From NCBI RefSeq assembly GCF_003719335.1, contig NZ_RIAS01000017.1, forward strand, positions 90,071 to 154,070: 64,000 nt of DNA, written 5' to 3'. Positions within the stretch are counted from its first letter, which is position 1; each line of letters starts with the position of its first letter. Made by a program: the position numbers and the translations under genes. Positions 52,059 to 61,595 of this stretch are shown piece by piece. The notes under the pieces are model-generated. The model ran no database searches, was not told the DNA's origin, and worked only from the letters and a program-made list of their open reading frames with translations. This DNA is from Paenibacillus amylolyticus (GTDB taxonomy: Bacteria > Bacillota > Bacilli > Paenibacillales > Paenibacillaceae).

Positions 52059-54119
52059 ATGTACGAACAGATTCGATCCATTATGGGTGAACATTCGCCT
52101 GATCCGAGCAACAAAGCATCTAAACCAGGGGAAGAGACCGTGGATTCCGGGGGAAAAGGTTCTGATCGAAGTCAAAATCAATCTGACCTCTTCACGATTC
52201 AAGCCCATGCTCCCGGAGTGGAAGGGCGCCTGCCTCTAACCGATGATTTACTGCGAAATGCGCCAAGTGGCGACTTGTTCGGCATGTCCCAGAATGTTGG
52301 CATGGGGTGGAAGCCTGGCGAGTTAAACGGCAAACAGTATCTGATTTTAAGTACACAAGGCGGTATACGCAATGAGGATGGCAGTCCCACGGCACTCGGT
52401 TATCATACGGGTCACTGGGAGGTTGGATTGCTGATGAAAGCCGCGGCAGATGAATTGTCCAGCCGCGGCGGAATTCCTTTTGCCGGTTATGTCAGCGACC
52501 CCTGCGACGGCAGATCGCAAGGAACAACCGGTATGTTCGACTCACTGCCATATCGAAATGATGCTGCGATGGTGTTTCGCCGATTGATTCGATCTTTGCC
52601 CACACGCAAAGGTGTGTTAGGCGTAGCAACATGTGATAAGGGACTGCCCGCGATGATGCTTGCTCTGGCGGGTATGCCGAAGCTGCCAGGTGTTATTGTT
52701 CCCGGCGGTGTAACTCTCCCGCCTACGGATGGAGAAGACGCCGGGAAAATTCAGACGATCGGTGCAAGGTACTCAAGCGGAGAGCTTTCACTGGAGATGG
52801 CATCTGAGTTAGGGTGCCGGGCTTGTGCTACCCCGGGCGGAGGCTGTCAGTTTTTAGGAACAGCAGCCACGGCTCAAGTTGTAGCTGAGGCGATGGGAAT
52901 GACTGTGCCTCATGCCGCTCTAGCCCCTTCAGGGCAACCGATCTGGCTTGAGATGGCTCGGCAATCCTCACGTGCACTGATCCAGATGGAGACTCAAGGG
53001 ATGAGAATGGCGGACATTATCACCGATGCGTCGATTCGCAATGCCATGGTAGTACATGCAGCCTTCGGCGGTTCTACCAATCTGCTTCTTCACATTCCTG
53101 CCATTGCACATGCGGCCGGTTTGACATTGCCCAATGTACAGGACTGGATTCAGGTCAATAAACATGTTCCGAGACTGGTGAGTGCGCTCCCCAATGGCCC
53201 TATTTTCTACCCGACCATTCGGGTTTTTCAGGCCGGTGGTGTGCCAGAAGTTATGCTTCACCTTAGACGTCTTGGTTTGTTGGATGAAACTGTGAAGACG
53301 GTAACAGGTACATCTCTGAGCCACGTCCTGGACTGGTGGGAGTCATCCGAGCGTCGGCATGTTATGCGAAAACAATTGCAAGAGGTCGATGGCATCGATC
53401 CGGACAGTGTCATTATGAGTGCGGAGCACTCCCAGCGGCTGGGCATTTCCTCTACCGTGACATTTCCAACGGGCAATATCGCTCCCGAAGGCTCTGTTAT
53501 CAAATCTACGTCCATTGACCCGGATGTACTCGATGAACAAGGAGTATATCGTCACAAGGGTATGGCCAAGGTATTTACGACTGAACGTGAAGCCATCCGT
53601 GCAATTAAAACAGGCGGAATACTCGCAGGTGATATTATTGTCCTGCTTGGACGTGGTCCATCCGGAACAGGGATGGAGGAAACGTATCAACTCACTTCCG
53701 CACTTAAACATCTTTCCTTTGGAAAACATGTTTCGCTCATTACCGATGCCCGCTTCTCCGGTGTATCTACCGGTGCGTGCATTGGTCATGTTGGCCCCGA
53801 AGCGCTTGCCGGGGGACCAATTGGTAAGTTGCGAAACGGTGATTTAATTGACATTGTCGTGGATCGTAACACGCTGGAGGGAAGTGTTAATTTTGTCGGA
53901 GCTGAAGGGATCGAGGTTTCGCCCGAAGAAGGAGCACTGATCCTGGCACAGCGGCCTTTTCATCCGGATATGCGACCAGACCAAGCACTGCCTGACGATA
54001 CACGCTTGTGGGCAGCGTTGCAATCGGTCAGTGGAGGCACCTGGAGAGGGAATGTATACGATGTAGACCGCATCATAACTGCACTTGAGGCTGGCAAAAA
54101 GGCGCTCGGTTGGAACTGA
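52059..54119 (+). CDS. D-xylonate dehydratase (YjhG/YagF family)
   Basis: 686 residues; GGGAGGG precedes the ATG. The IlvD/Edd fold is clear: YVSDPCDGRSQGTTGMFDSL, VLGVATCDKGLPAMM and PGGGCQFLGTAATAQ provide three cysteines for the iron-sulfur cluster. Long stretches such as PSGDLFGM, FGGSTNLLLHIPAIAH and KLRNGDLIDI follow E. coli YjhG/YagF, so xylonate is the preferred substrate over dihydroxy acids or gluconate. It is some 30 residues longer than YjhG because of a polar N-terminal leader (residues 1-45) of low complexity. Nineteen bases after the aldehyde dehydrogenase gene. Confidence 0.9.
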   Translation: MYEQIRSIMGEHSPDPSNKASKPGEETVDSGGKGSDRSQNQSDLFTIQAHAPGVEGRLPLTDDLLRNAPSGDLFGMSQNVGMGWKPGELNGKQYLILSTQGGIRNEDGSPTALGYHTGHWEVGLLMKAAADELSSRGGIPFAGYVSDPCDGRSQGTTGMFDSLPYRNDAAMVFRRLIRSLPTRKGVLGVATCDKGLPAMMLALAGMPKLPGVIVPGGVTLPPTDGEDAGKIQTIGARYSSGELSLEMASELGCRACATPGGGCQFLGTAATAQVVAEAMGMTVPHAALAPSGQPIWLEMARQSSRALIQMETQGMRMADIITDASIRNAMVVHAAFGGSTNLLLHIPAIAHAAGLTLPNVQDWIQVNKHVPRLVSALPNGPIFYPTIRVFQAGGVPEVMLHLRRLGLLDETVKTVTGTSLSHVLDWWESSERRHVMRKQLQEVDGIDPDSVIMSAEHSQRLGISSTVTFPTGNIAPEGSVIKSTSIDPDVLDEQGVYRHKGMAKVFTTEREAIRAIKTGGILAGDIIVLLGRGPSGTGMEETYQLTSALKHLSFGKHVSLITDARFSGVSTGACIGHVGPEALAGGPIGKLRNGDLIDIVVDRNTLEGSVNFVGAEGIEVSPEEGALILAQRPFHPDMRPDQALPDDTRLWAALQSVSGGTWRGNVYDVDRIITALEAGKKALGWN

Positions 54120-54201
54120 GGTCCTGAAATCAGCCCATTCTTTTACGATGTGCTAGCCAGCCATGTTTTATAGCTATTACTTTTTACCGGAGGTTGCTTT
54201 C

Positions 54202-55788
54202 ATGAATACAACCACAACCATGATTACCAATCCGATCCTCACCGGCTTTCATCCCGATCCTTCCATATGCCGGGCAGGAGAAGATTATTATATTGCTACA
54301 TCCACCTTTGAGTGGTTTCCAGGTGTGCGCATTCATCACTCCAAGGATCTAGTTCACTGGCGTGCGTTACCTTCACCATTGACGCGAAAATCTCAGTTAA
54401 ACATGGAGGGGAATATCAACTCTGGAGGTGTATGGGCTCCTTGTCTCAGCTATGATCGAGGTGTGTTTTATCTGATCTATACGGATGTGAAGAGTAGAAT
54501 AGGTGCTTTTAAAGATACTCACAACTACCTCGTGACCGCAACAAATATCGAAGGGCCTTGGTCTGAACCAATCTATCTGAACAGCAGCGGCTTTGATCCT
54601 TCTCTGTTTCATGATGAAGATGGACGTAAGTGGCTGGTAAACATGATTTGGGATCACCGTAAGGGCAAAAACCGCTTTGCAGGTATCGTACTTCAGGAGT
54701 ATTCGGTTCAGGAGCAAAAGCTCGTCGGAACTGCCGTCAACATCTTTAAAGGAACAGAACTGGGGCTGACAGAGGCACCACATCTGTATAAACACAATGG
54801 TTATTATTATTTAGTAACCGCTGAAGGCGGAACAGGTTATGAGCATGCTGTGACGGTTGCCCGTTCACGTACATTACAAGGCACATATGAAGTTGATCCG
54901 AACAATCCGATCCTCACATCAAACGGAAGAACGGATTTACCACTTCAAAAGGCAGGTCACGGAAGTCTCGTCGAGACCCACACGGGCGAATGGTACATTG
55001 CACATCTGGTGGGCAGACCTGTTCAGGAGAAACACTGTATCCTTGGACGTGAAACGGCTCTGCAGCGCTGTACGTGGAGCGAGGATGGATGGTTAAGGCT
55101 TGCAAGCGGGGATCGATATCCAGAGCTTCAAGTATCCGCACCAAATATAAAGCTTCACCCGTTTGAACCGACAGCGGAGATGGACCACTTTGATCAAGCA
55201 GAACTTTGTAACGACTGGAATACTCTTCGTATCCCGCCCGACGCAACTTGGATTACACTGAAGGAACGTCCTGACTACTTACGTTTGTATGGGATGGAAT
55301 CGATGAGTTCAACACACAGACAAAGCATGCTTGCTCGCAGACTTGATGCTTTCGAGTGTGAAGCTGAAACGTGTCTGGAATTCGAGCCTGATCATCCACA
55401 GCAAATGGCAGGACTGATCCTCTATTACGATACGCAGGATTACCTTTACCTTAGAGTGACGTATCAAGAAGAAAAGGGACTATGCATTGGCATCCTTCAG
55501 TCTAAATGTGGAGTATATGATGAACTTGTGGAGGATGTTCCATTGCAATCGGGGAGTCGTATTCGTTTAAAAGCCGTGATTCAGCATGATCGTGCTTGCT
55601 TCTACTATGCGATAAACGATGATTCGTCATGGATTCAGGTAGGGGAGTGGACGGATATCACTCATCTGTGTGATGAATCCCCAGAATATATCCGATTCAC
55701 GGGAACCTATATTGGTCTTTGTGTGCAGGATCTCGGCGGTACCCGTAGGCATGCTGACTTTGACTATTTTCGTTATAGCACATCATAA
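54202..55788 (+). CDS. GH43 beta-xylosidase
   Basis: 528 residues; the ATG at 54202 follows GGAGGTTG. Typical GH43 subfamily 11/12 XynB architecture: ILTGFHPDPSICRAGEDYYI (catalytic base Asp), GVWAPCLSYD, GFDPSLFHDEDGRKWLVNM, and the general-acid Glu in LTEAPHLYKHNGYYYL, all in the first 320 residues, then a concanavalin-like C-terminal domain ending RRHADFDYFRY. No signal peptide: it cuts imported xylo-oligosaccharides to xylose. As last gene of the operon it links xylan breakdown to the oxidative xylose route. Confidence 0.92.
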   Translation: MNTTTTMITNPILTGFHPDPSICRAGEDYYIATSTFEWFPGVRIHHSKDLVHWRALPSPLTRKSQLNMEGNINSGGVWAPCLSYDRGVFYLIYTDVKSRIGAFKDTHNYLVTATNIEGPWSEPIYLNSSGFDPSLFHDEDGRKWLVNMIWDHRKGKNRFAGIVLQEYSVQEQKLVGTAVNIFKGTELGLTEAPHLYKHNGYYYLVTAEGGTGYEHAVTVARSRTLQGTYEVDPNNPILTSNGRTDLPLQKAGHGSLVETHTGEWYIAHLVGRPVQEKHCILGRETALQRCTWSEDGWLRLASGDRYPELQVSAPNIKLHPFEPTAEMDHFDQAELCNDWNTLRIPPDATWITLKERPDYLRLYGMESMSSTHRQSMLARRLDAFECEAETCLEFEPDHPQQMAGLILYYDTQDYLYLRVTYQEEKGLCIGILQSKCGVYDELVEDVPLQSGSRIRLKAVIQHDRACFYYAINDDSSWIQVGEWTDITHLCDESPEYIRFTGTYIGLCVQDLGGTRRHADFDYFRYSTS

Positions 55789-55797
55789 AAAATGAAG

Positions 55798-55830
55798 AAG
55801 ATGGCTCCTGTTTTTACGGGGGCCATCTTT
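55798..55830. terminator. Terminator between convergent genes
   Basis: AAGATGGCTCC (55798-55808) pairs with GGGGCCATCTT (one wobble), with A and short T tracts on either side. Ends the xylonate operon and probably the monooxygenase gene. Confidence 0.7.
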
Positions 55831-55872
55831 AGGTTGAGCATCAGGAGCTTCCAACATATAACCTAGTTTTAA

Positions 55873-57441
55873 TTAGTTCGCGCGATAAATAGTGTTCAGG
55901 TATCTTAGAATCAATGCGCTGTCCTCAATGGAAGTACGTAATGCGATGTATCCGTCGGGACGAATCAATATAAGCGTTTCGCTTGTAACATCGTACATTC
56001 GATAGGCATTACCTGCCGTGTCAATGATACCTTCTTCTCCTTCCACATGTGATGGCACAATGCAATGCGTATGGAGTTCATCAAAAGTGAAGTCCTGTAG
56101 AGAAAGATGATCTGTACGGTTTACAAAAGCTAAAAGAGTCCAGTGTGGGCCGCGCAACAGGTCAAAGACATCTCCTATGGATTCAGCACCTTTCAGGCCC
56201 TCGGCATTAGGAGCACGATCTCCAGGCAATGAACGGGTAACATTAGCCTGAATAGAGGGGCAGGTAAGAGAACTTGAACGATAGGAAATAAGAAGTCCGC
56301 TCGTTAGATCATCAGATACGGTACTTAAGGATTGGGATAATGCTCCACGTTCAGTCGCTGTCCCTAAAATCGCTCCCATTTTTTTTGTGCTGTCCTCAAG
56401 CACCACTTGAGCTACGGGACGACGTTCTTCATCATAGGTGTCAAGCAGGGTGGTGTTTGCTCCGCGTATGACGGATTCCAGTTTCCATCCTAGGTTGTAG
56501 GCGTCCTGCATCCCGGTATTCATGCCTTGCCCTCCGGCTGGCGAGTGAACATGCGCGGCGTCTCCGGCAAGAAAAACCCGACCGTTGCGGTAAGATTCAA
56601 CCATTCGCACGTTGATCCGGTAGATAGATAGCCAGGAGGCATCCATAAGCCGAACATGCCGAGCACCTGCTCGTCGGTTAAACATATCCTGATACACTTC
56701 TAACGACGGATTTTCCGGTTCCTTAATCTCTGAAGAAATGGTAGCTTGGAGTTGCCAAATGTCGGATTTCGGTAATGGCGTTACTCCGATCATCCCCTCC
56801 GGAGAAGTCCAGATATGGATATGATCACGATCCAGTCCTGCCAAACGCACATCGCCAAGATACCACCGTTCATAATCGTGTGTATTCCCAATTAAAGGGA
56901 GATGGATAAACTTGCGAATACTACTTTTCCCACCATCAGCGCCAACCACATAACGGGCATGAATTTGCTCTTTTCCTTCTGGTGTATTCACCGTTACCTG
57001 TACACCCTCCAAGTCTTGAACAAGTTCTACAGCTTCCACACCCAACTCCACTTTACCGCCAAACATCTCATATCGGTCACGTAACGCCTTTTCCACATCA
57101 AATTGAGCAATCCAGACCGGATCTGGATAGGGTGATCCTAATTCAGCGCTGGCAGCAACGGTAATAGAAGGCTTAACCATACTTCTGCCATCCTCGTTAT
57201 AATAGCGCACAGGTAAATCCACGACACCTGTGTCCATAATGTAACGAACGGCTTCCAAATCATCAACGACTTCAAGCGAACGGGGCTGAATTCCTTTGGC
57301 ACGGGATGCTAGGTTATACGAAGTGCTTCGTTCGATAATCCGATGGTCTACGTTTCGACGGGCAAGGTCACAGGCAAGTGTCAGCCCTGTAGGCCCAGCC
57401 CCAACAATTAGAACATCTACAAAAGACTGTGGCGTGTTCAT
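55873..57441 (-). CDS. FAD-dependent aromatic-type monooxygenase
   Basis: 522 residues; AAGGAGGAA precedes the ATG. Two FAD motifs are clear: VLIVGAGPTGLTLACDLARR (about 10-29) and GRVFLAGDAAHVHSPAGGQGMNTGMQDA-type region (GDAAHVHSPAGGQGMN, about 285-300); VVGADGGKSSIRK gives the DG fingerprint. This is the PheA/TfdB/MhpA family, which hydroxylates phenols, polyketides or rifampicin-type drugs. Divergent from a TetR gene with a palindrome between them, so probably induced by its substrate. Substrate unknown. Confidence 0.88.
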   Translation of the reverse strand: MNTPQSFVDVLIVGAGPTGLTLACDLARRNVDHRIIERSTSYNLASRAKGIQPRSLEVVDDLEAVRYIMDTGVVDLPVRYYNEDGRSMVKPSITVAASAELGSPYPDPVWIAQFDVEKALRDRYEMFGGKVELGVEAVELVQDLEGVQVTVNTPEGKEQIHARYVVGADGGKSSIRKFIHLPLIGNTHDYERWYLGDVRLAGLDRDHIHIWTSPEGMIGVTPLPKSDIWQLQATISSEIKEPENPSLEVYQDMFNRRAGARHVRLMDASWLSIYRINVRMVESYRNGRVFLAGDAAHVHSPAGGQGMNTGMQDAYNLGWKLESVIRGANTTLLDTYDEERRPVAQVVLEDSTKKMGAILGTATERGALSQSLSTVSDDLTSGLLISYRSSSLTCPSIQANVTRSLPGDRAPNAEGLKGAESIGDVFDLLRGPHWTLLAFVNRTDHLSLQDFTFDELHTHCIVPSHVEGEEGIIDTAGNAYRMYDVTSETLILIRPDGYIALRTSIEDSALILRYLNTIYRAN

Positions 57442-57487
57442 AAGTTAATTCCTCCTTAATCATGGATTTGGATAGATCACATTAACT

Positions 57488-57511
57488 AAACTACACCGTG
57501 CAGTGTAGTTT
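57488..57511. promoter_or_regulatory. TetR-type operator palindrome
   Basis: AAACTACAC (57488-57496) and GTGTAGTTT (57503-57511) form a perfect 9-bp inverted repeat around CGTGCA. It lies in the gap between the divergent monooxygenase and TetR genes. Confidence 0.75.
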
Positions 57512-57562
57512 GTAAAGAGGAACTCATTTTTGATAGTATAGTCATAGGGGGGAAGCTTAAGG

Positions 57563-58222
57563 ATGAATACTACGGAAATCAAAAAAGTCCGCAAAGGCTC
57601 TTCTGACAAAAGAGCTAAAATTATTGCGGCGGCACGAGATTTGTTTCTATCAGATGGGTTTGATCGTTCCAGTGTTGATGCGGTCGCAGCTAAAGCGGGC
57701 GTTTCCAAACGGACAGTTTATGATTATTATGGTGACAAGCAGAACTTACTGCTTGCTGTTGTAGAAGTAACCAGTAGGACAGTTTTGGACATGATCAAAC
57801 AAAGAATAACAGACTATCTCTCGGAATTCGAGGATTTGGAGCAGGCTCTTACCTTGTTCTGTGAACAATTCGTAGCTTCTGCAAACGGTTCTTCTGATTA
57901 CAGTGCTTTGATCCGTCTGGTTACGATGGAAGAAGCCAACCTACCCATCTCTTTTTTAGAAAAGTTAGACAACGCAACGGAAGAGGGGCTGATCAAGAGG
58001 TTTACCGAGTTTGGAGAAAACGGATTGCTTAATGTGTCCGATCCTGAACTGGCTACAAAGCATTTCGCCGCATTAACGTTTTTAATGGTATTTAATCAAC
58101 CGAAAAAAATCGGAAATTTTCAAGATGAACAAACCAAACGAATCATCACAGAAGGGGTACGTGTCTTCCTTCGCGCCTATGGACAACGCGCCAGTTACCA
58201 CAAAAACGAAGAATTGTCCTGA
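57563..58222 (+). CDS. TetR-family transcriptional regulator
   Basis: 219 residues; the ATG has a GGGGGGAAGC-type site about 15 bases upstream and a weaker AAGG nearer. N-terminal helix-turn-helix SDGFDRSSVDAVAAKAGVSK and RTVYDYYGDKQNLL (about 31-65), with a C-terminal ligand domain (AefR-like, with the catalytic-type LFCEQFVASANG region). It most likely represses the divergent monooxygenase gene and itself through the operator at 57488. Confidence 0.9.
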   Translation: MNTTEIKKVRKGSSDKRAKIIAAARDLFLSDGFDRSSVDAVAAKAGVSKRTVYDYYGDKQNLLLAVVEVTSRTVLDMIKQRITDYLSEFEDLEQALTLFCEQFVASANGSSDYSALIRLVTMEEANLPISFLEKLDNATEEGLIKRFTEFGENGLLNVSDPELATKHFAALTFLMVFNQPKKIGNFQDEQTKRIITEGVRVFLRAYGQRASYHKNEELS

Positions 58223-58267
58223 TCGTTGGGTTCACTTCTTAAAGAACTACATTTGGAGGGAGTACAT

Positions 58268-58621
58268 ATGAAGCAATACAAGGTAATTCACCCGCATCAG
58301 TCGAATTATCCAGACCCTATTGTGCTGGCTAAGGGAGATATCGTTCATTACGGAGAAGAAGATACTGAATTTCCGAACTGGATTTTTTGTGAATCTATTG
58401 AATCTAAAAAGCGTGGTTGGGTGCCGAAGCAAATACTGAGTACACCGAATGAAGAACACATAGCAAAAGTACAAGAAGATTACTCTGCTCTCGAATTAAA
58501 CGTGATACCTGGTACTCTTGTGCAGAAAGAATATGAGTTAAACGAATGGAGCTTTGTGCATACGACTGAAGGTGAGAAGGGGTGGGTACCCAATAAAGTC
58601 ATCACCCCAATAAAACAATAA
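58268..58621 (+). CDS. Small protein with two SH3-like units
   Basis: 117 residues; TTGGAGGGA precedes the ATG at 58268. Two similar beta-barrel units can be seen: LAKGDIVHYGEED...WIFCESIESKKRGWVPKQIL (about 17-58) and VIPGTLVQKEYELNEWSFVHTTEGEKGWVPNKVI-type second unit (about 78-115), both ending in GWVP. Cytoplasmic, no signal peptide. Likely a ligand- or peptide-binding protein; function unknown. It follows the TetR gene by 45 bases and may be co-transcribed. Confidence 0.75.
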   Translation: MKQYKVIHPHQSNYPDPIVLAKGDIVHYGEEDTEFPNWIFCESIESKKRGWVPKQILSTPNEEHIAKVQEDYSALELNVIPGTLVQKEYELNEWSFVHTTEGEKGWVPNKVITPIKQ

Positions 58622-58669
58622 CCATCAGACTCTTTTCTATATTGAAAAGACCCATATCTTTATAACAGA

Positions 58670-59233
58670 TTACCGCCGCATATTTAACCATTCTGATTGC
58701 AAAATCGCATATTGATACTCATCGATCCAATGACCCTTGGACATGTAATTTTCGAGCAAATGTCCTTCGCGTCTCATACCTAAACGTTCCAGAACGTGAA
58801 TAGACTTTGTGTTTCGCACATCGGAAAAAGCGATCAATTTATGTTTGTTCAGCGAACCAAAAACATAGTCAAGCAGGGCACAAAGTGCTTCGTGCATATA
58901 TCCTTTACCCTGATGCTCAGGCGCAAGAGTAAACCCAAGCTCGACGATTCGAGGTTCGGCTCCAAGGGTATGAATCGCACAATCCCCGATGATCTGATCA
59001 GATGTAGCCAAAGCAACCGCGTATTGAAACCACGCTCCTGGCTGATCAGGGGAAGATGCTAATTGACGGCTGACAAATGATTCTGCATCTTGAATCGTAT
59101 AATTTTCCCACGATTGAAAACGAGCAATATCGGGATTAGAGCGGTATTGATAGAAGAATTGCACGTCTTGCATGCCGAACTTTCGAATCACTAGACGCTC
59201 CGAAACGGCAAATACTTCTTTCGATTTCTCCAT
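58670..59233 (-). CDS. GNAT-family N-acetyltransferase (RimJ/RimL type)
   Basis: 187 residues; the ATG at 59233 follows TGAGG by about eight bases; the longer frame starts inside the LysR gene end without a site. RLVIRKFGMQDVQFFYQYR opens the fold, and the acetyl-CoA motif is LGFTLAPEHQGKGYMHEAL (about 98-116), followed by NTKSIHVLERLGMRREG. Acts on a small amine, amino acid or ribosomal protein; target unknown. It is probably transcribed with the LysR gene. Confidence 0.88.
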   Translation of the reverse strand: MEKSKEVFAVSERLVIRKFGMQDVQFFYQYRSNPDIARFQSWENYTIQDAESFVSRQLASSPDQPGAWFQYAVALATSDQIIGDCAIHTLGAEPRIVELGFTLAPEHQGKGYMHEALCALLDYVFGSLNKHKLIAFSDVRNTKSIHVLERLGMRREGHLLENYMSKGHWIDEYQYAILQSEWLNMRR

Positions 59234-59274
59234 TTTAAAAACCTCATTTATTCTCTTTGAATTTTCGCGTTTCA

Positions 59275-60165
59275 CTAGTTCGTTTTCGATTTAAAAAAAT
59301 CAATCAACCACTCCGCTAGCTGGTGTTGCGCTTTGCTAATGAATCGATCCGCGTAGTAAGTCAACTCCATATGCCGAACAGGTGCAGGCCCTACAATGGG
59401 GATCGTTACGATATCTTCCCAGCCCGAATGCTGTTTTAACAGTTCTCTCGGCTGGATCGTTGCACCAATGCCAGCAGCTACTAGCTGCAACAGGGAAGAT
59501 GCGGAACCTGCTTCCATAACCGTAGTTAACTCCAGGCCTTGCTCCCGGAAAACCTCATCCACCAAATCTCTGCCAATATACCCTTTGGGATACATAACTA
59601 GCGCGAGCCGCGTCAATTCTTCCAAGGTAATTTCCTGTTTTTTTGCAAGATCACTGGATGCATGAACAAACAATTCATAAGGCTCACTTCCCAGTGGAAT
59701 CTGCACGAGACGCTTGTCCTTTGAACCACGTAGCCCAATGCCAAGATCAACTTTGTGTGTTAGTACTTCGTCTCGAACGAAAATGGTTGAAAATGCCTGC
59801 AGCTTCGTATGAGGGTACCGGGTCTTGAATTCAACAAACAGCGGAACAAGCTGAAAGTCAAGATCAGAGGGTAACACAGCAAGCCGGACCGTTCCACGCT
59901 TCTCCGATACAAGTTCTTGAATCGCACTTTTTGCATCCATTTCAGCCTGAATCATTTTCATTCCGTATTGATGGAGAAGCCTGCCAGCCTCGGTTGCAAC
60001 TACTTTTTTTCCAATTCGATCGAAAAGGGGCATGCCTACTTCAGCCTCCAGCAGACGTATCTGTTGACTCAATGTTGGCTGTGAAATTCCGAGAATCTCT
60101 GCGGCTTTCGTGAAGTGAAGATGCTCGAAGACGGCCATAAAATACGTTATATTTCGGGTATCCAT
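59275..60165 (-). CDS. LysR-family transcriptional regulator
   Basis: 296 residues; GAGGAGAAGAG precedes the ATG. N-terminal winged helix: ITYFMAVFEHLHFTKAAEIL, GISQPTLSQQIRLLEAEVG, LFDRIGKKV. The effector domain (about 90-290) has the LysR_substrate fold. Divergent from an MFS gene with a T-N11-A palindrome between, so it likely activates that gene in response to the exported or imported compound. CynR-like in arrangement. Confidence 0.9.
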   Translation of the reverse strand: MDTRNITYFMAVFEHLHFTKAAEILGISQPTLSQQIRLLEAEVGMPLFDRIGKKVVATEAGRLLHQYGMKMIQAEMDAKSAIQELVSEKRGTVRLAVLPSDLDFQLVPLFVEFKTRYPHTKLQAFSTIFVRDEVLTHKVDLGIGLRGSKDKRLVQIPLGSEPYELFVHASSDLAKKQEITLEELTRLALVMYPKGYIGRDLVDEVFREQGLELTTVMEAGSASSLLQLVAAGIGATIQPRELLKQHSGWEDIVTIPIVGPAPVRHMELTYYADRFISKAQHQLAEWLIDFFKSKTN

Positions 60166-60184
60166 CTCTTCTCCTCGTTTAATA

Positions 60185-60199
60185 ATAGTATTTTACTAT
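60185..60199. promoter_or_regulatory. LysR-type T-N11-A palindrome
   Basis: ATAGTATTTTACTAT is a perfect 15-bp palindrome (central T), 20 bp from the LysR start and about 90 bp before the MFS gene, as expected for a LysR binding site. Confidence 0.6.
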
Positions 60200-60287
60200 C
60201 ATAATAATATAAATTATTGGATTGATCAATGGATAGGGCGGACGTATACTCAAAGTGACTTCAAGAAGAACCAGGAGGATGAAAACG

Positions 60288-61466
60288 GTGAAAAAAATAT
60301 TATATTTATTCGCACTATTTATTGCGGCATTGAACCTGCGACCCATTATTACTTCCGTAGCATCCATGATGAGCATGATTCAAACCGATTTAGGTATAAG
60401 CGCATTAACAGCAAGCCTTCTGACCACACTGCCTGTCCTGTGTATGGGATTATTTGCTCCCGTCGCCACAACGTTAAGTCAGCGGCTCGGTTTGGAGCGA
60501 ACTATTTTTATCTCGCTTCTTCTCATCACACTCGCCACTGCACTTCGCAGTGTAGATCAATCTGTTACCGTACTACTTGCTACCGCCTTGGTCGGAGGGA
60601 TCGGCATCAGCTTCACGGGACCGCTGCTGTCAAGTTTTATTAAAAAATATTTCCCAGCAAGCCCAGGCATAGTGAGTATTTACTCCGTATCGATGACGAT
60701 TGGGGCTGCACTGGCATCTGGGTTAACCATTCCGATTTATAATCAAAATCAACACAATCTTTCACTAGCCTTGTCCTGCTGGGCCGCTTTTGGCTTCATT
60801 GCTGTGATCTTTTGGACCTTACTCATTCGAAAAAACAAACCCTCCAGCAGCAGATCACAACGCGTTAAACTGCCCCTGGGCAATAAAAAAGCGATTCAAT
60901 TCACTTTGTTTTTTGGCTTCATGGCCAGTATGTTCTATAGCTTGACAGCTTGGATTTCCCCGATCGCTCTCAGCTTTGGATACAGTTCACAAAACGCAGC
61001 GATGCTTCTGACCGTGTTTACATTAATTCAAGTTCCTGTCGCATTACTGATTCCGAATCTTGTAAACCGCTCAGGGAAGATCAAACTATGGCTTGTCTTG
61101 TGTAGTGTTTCTGAACTCATCGGTTTAGTGTTACTTTTGTCACCTGTGCCCATGCTTCTTGCCGTTATTTTTCTCGGTATCGGGGCTGGTGGATTGTTTC
61201 CACTAGCGCTGATGCTACCCATTATGGCAACAAATACAACCGAGGAAGCAGGGTCTTGGTCAGCCATGTCACAGATGGGAGGTTATATCATGGGTGCCTT
61301 CGGGCCACTTGTTATTGGATGGATCTTTGATCTCAGCGGACGGTTTAACGTATCCATTATTGCCATGCTGGTCATTGTAACGCTAATGATTAGTGTACAG
61401 TTATCCATGAACATGGGGAGAAAAGCTGTAGAAGCTTCTAAGGGTAATGAACCGCAAAAGAACTGA
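60288..61466 (+). CDS. MFS transporter (CynX/NimT-like)
   Basis: 392 residues from GTG at 60288, nine bases after CAGGAGG (the ATG at 60279 touches that site). Twelve hydrophobic segments in two halves with the basic linker LLIRKNKPSSSRSQRVKLP near residue 190. The opening LFIAALNLRPIITSVASM and SQRLGLERTIFISLLLI match the cyanate/nitroimidazole CynX-type group, which takes up or expels small organic compounds. Controlled by the divergent LysR gene. Confidence 0.87.
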   Translation: MKKILYLFALFIAALNLRPIITSVASMMSMIQTDLGISALTASLLTTLPVLCMGLFAPVATTLSQRLGLERTIFISLLLITLATALRSVDQSVTVLLATALVGGIGISFTGPLLSSFIKKYFPASPGIVSIYSVSMTIGAALASGLTIPIYNQNQHNLSLALSCWAAFGFIAVIFWTLLIRKNKPSSSRSQRVKLPLGNKKAIQFTLFFGFMASMFYSLTAWISPIALSFGYSSQNAAMLLTVFTLIQVPVALLIPNLVNRSGKIKLWLVLCSVSELIGLVLLLSPVPMLLAVIFLGIGAGGLFPLALMLPIMATNTTEEAGSWSAMSQMGGYIMGAFGPLVIGWIFDLSGRFNVSIIAMLVIVTLMISVQLSMNMGRKAVEASKGNEPQKN

Positions 61467-61548
61467 GAAGCGAAGTGACCAAAATCAGGTTAGATCATTC
61501 AGTTAGAGCGCTTAAGTTGTTACAGATCTTACACAAATTCACAGTACA

Positions 61549-61595
61549 AATCGCCGCAGCCTATCGTTTAAACAGGTTTGCGGCGATTATTCATT
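61549..61595. terminator. Terminator between convergent genes
   Basis: AATCGCCGCA (61549-61558) pairs with TGCGGCGATT (61579-61588); T-rich tail on the plus side. Separates the MFS gene from the ABC-2 permease gene. Confidence 0.75.
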
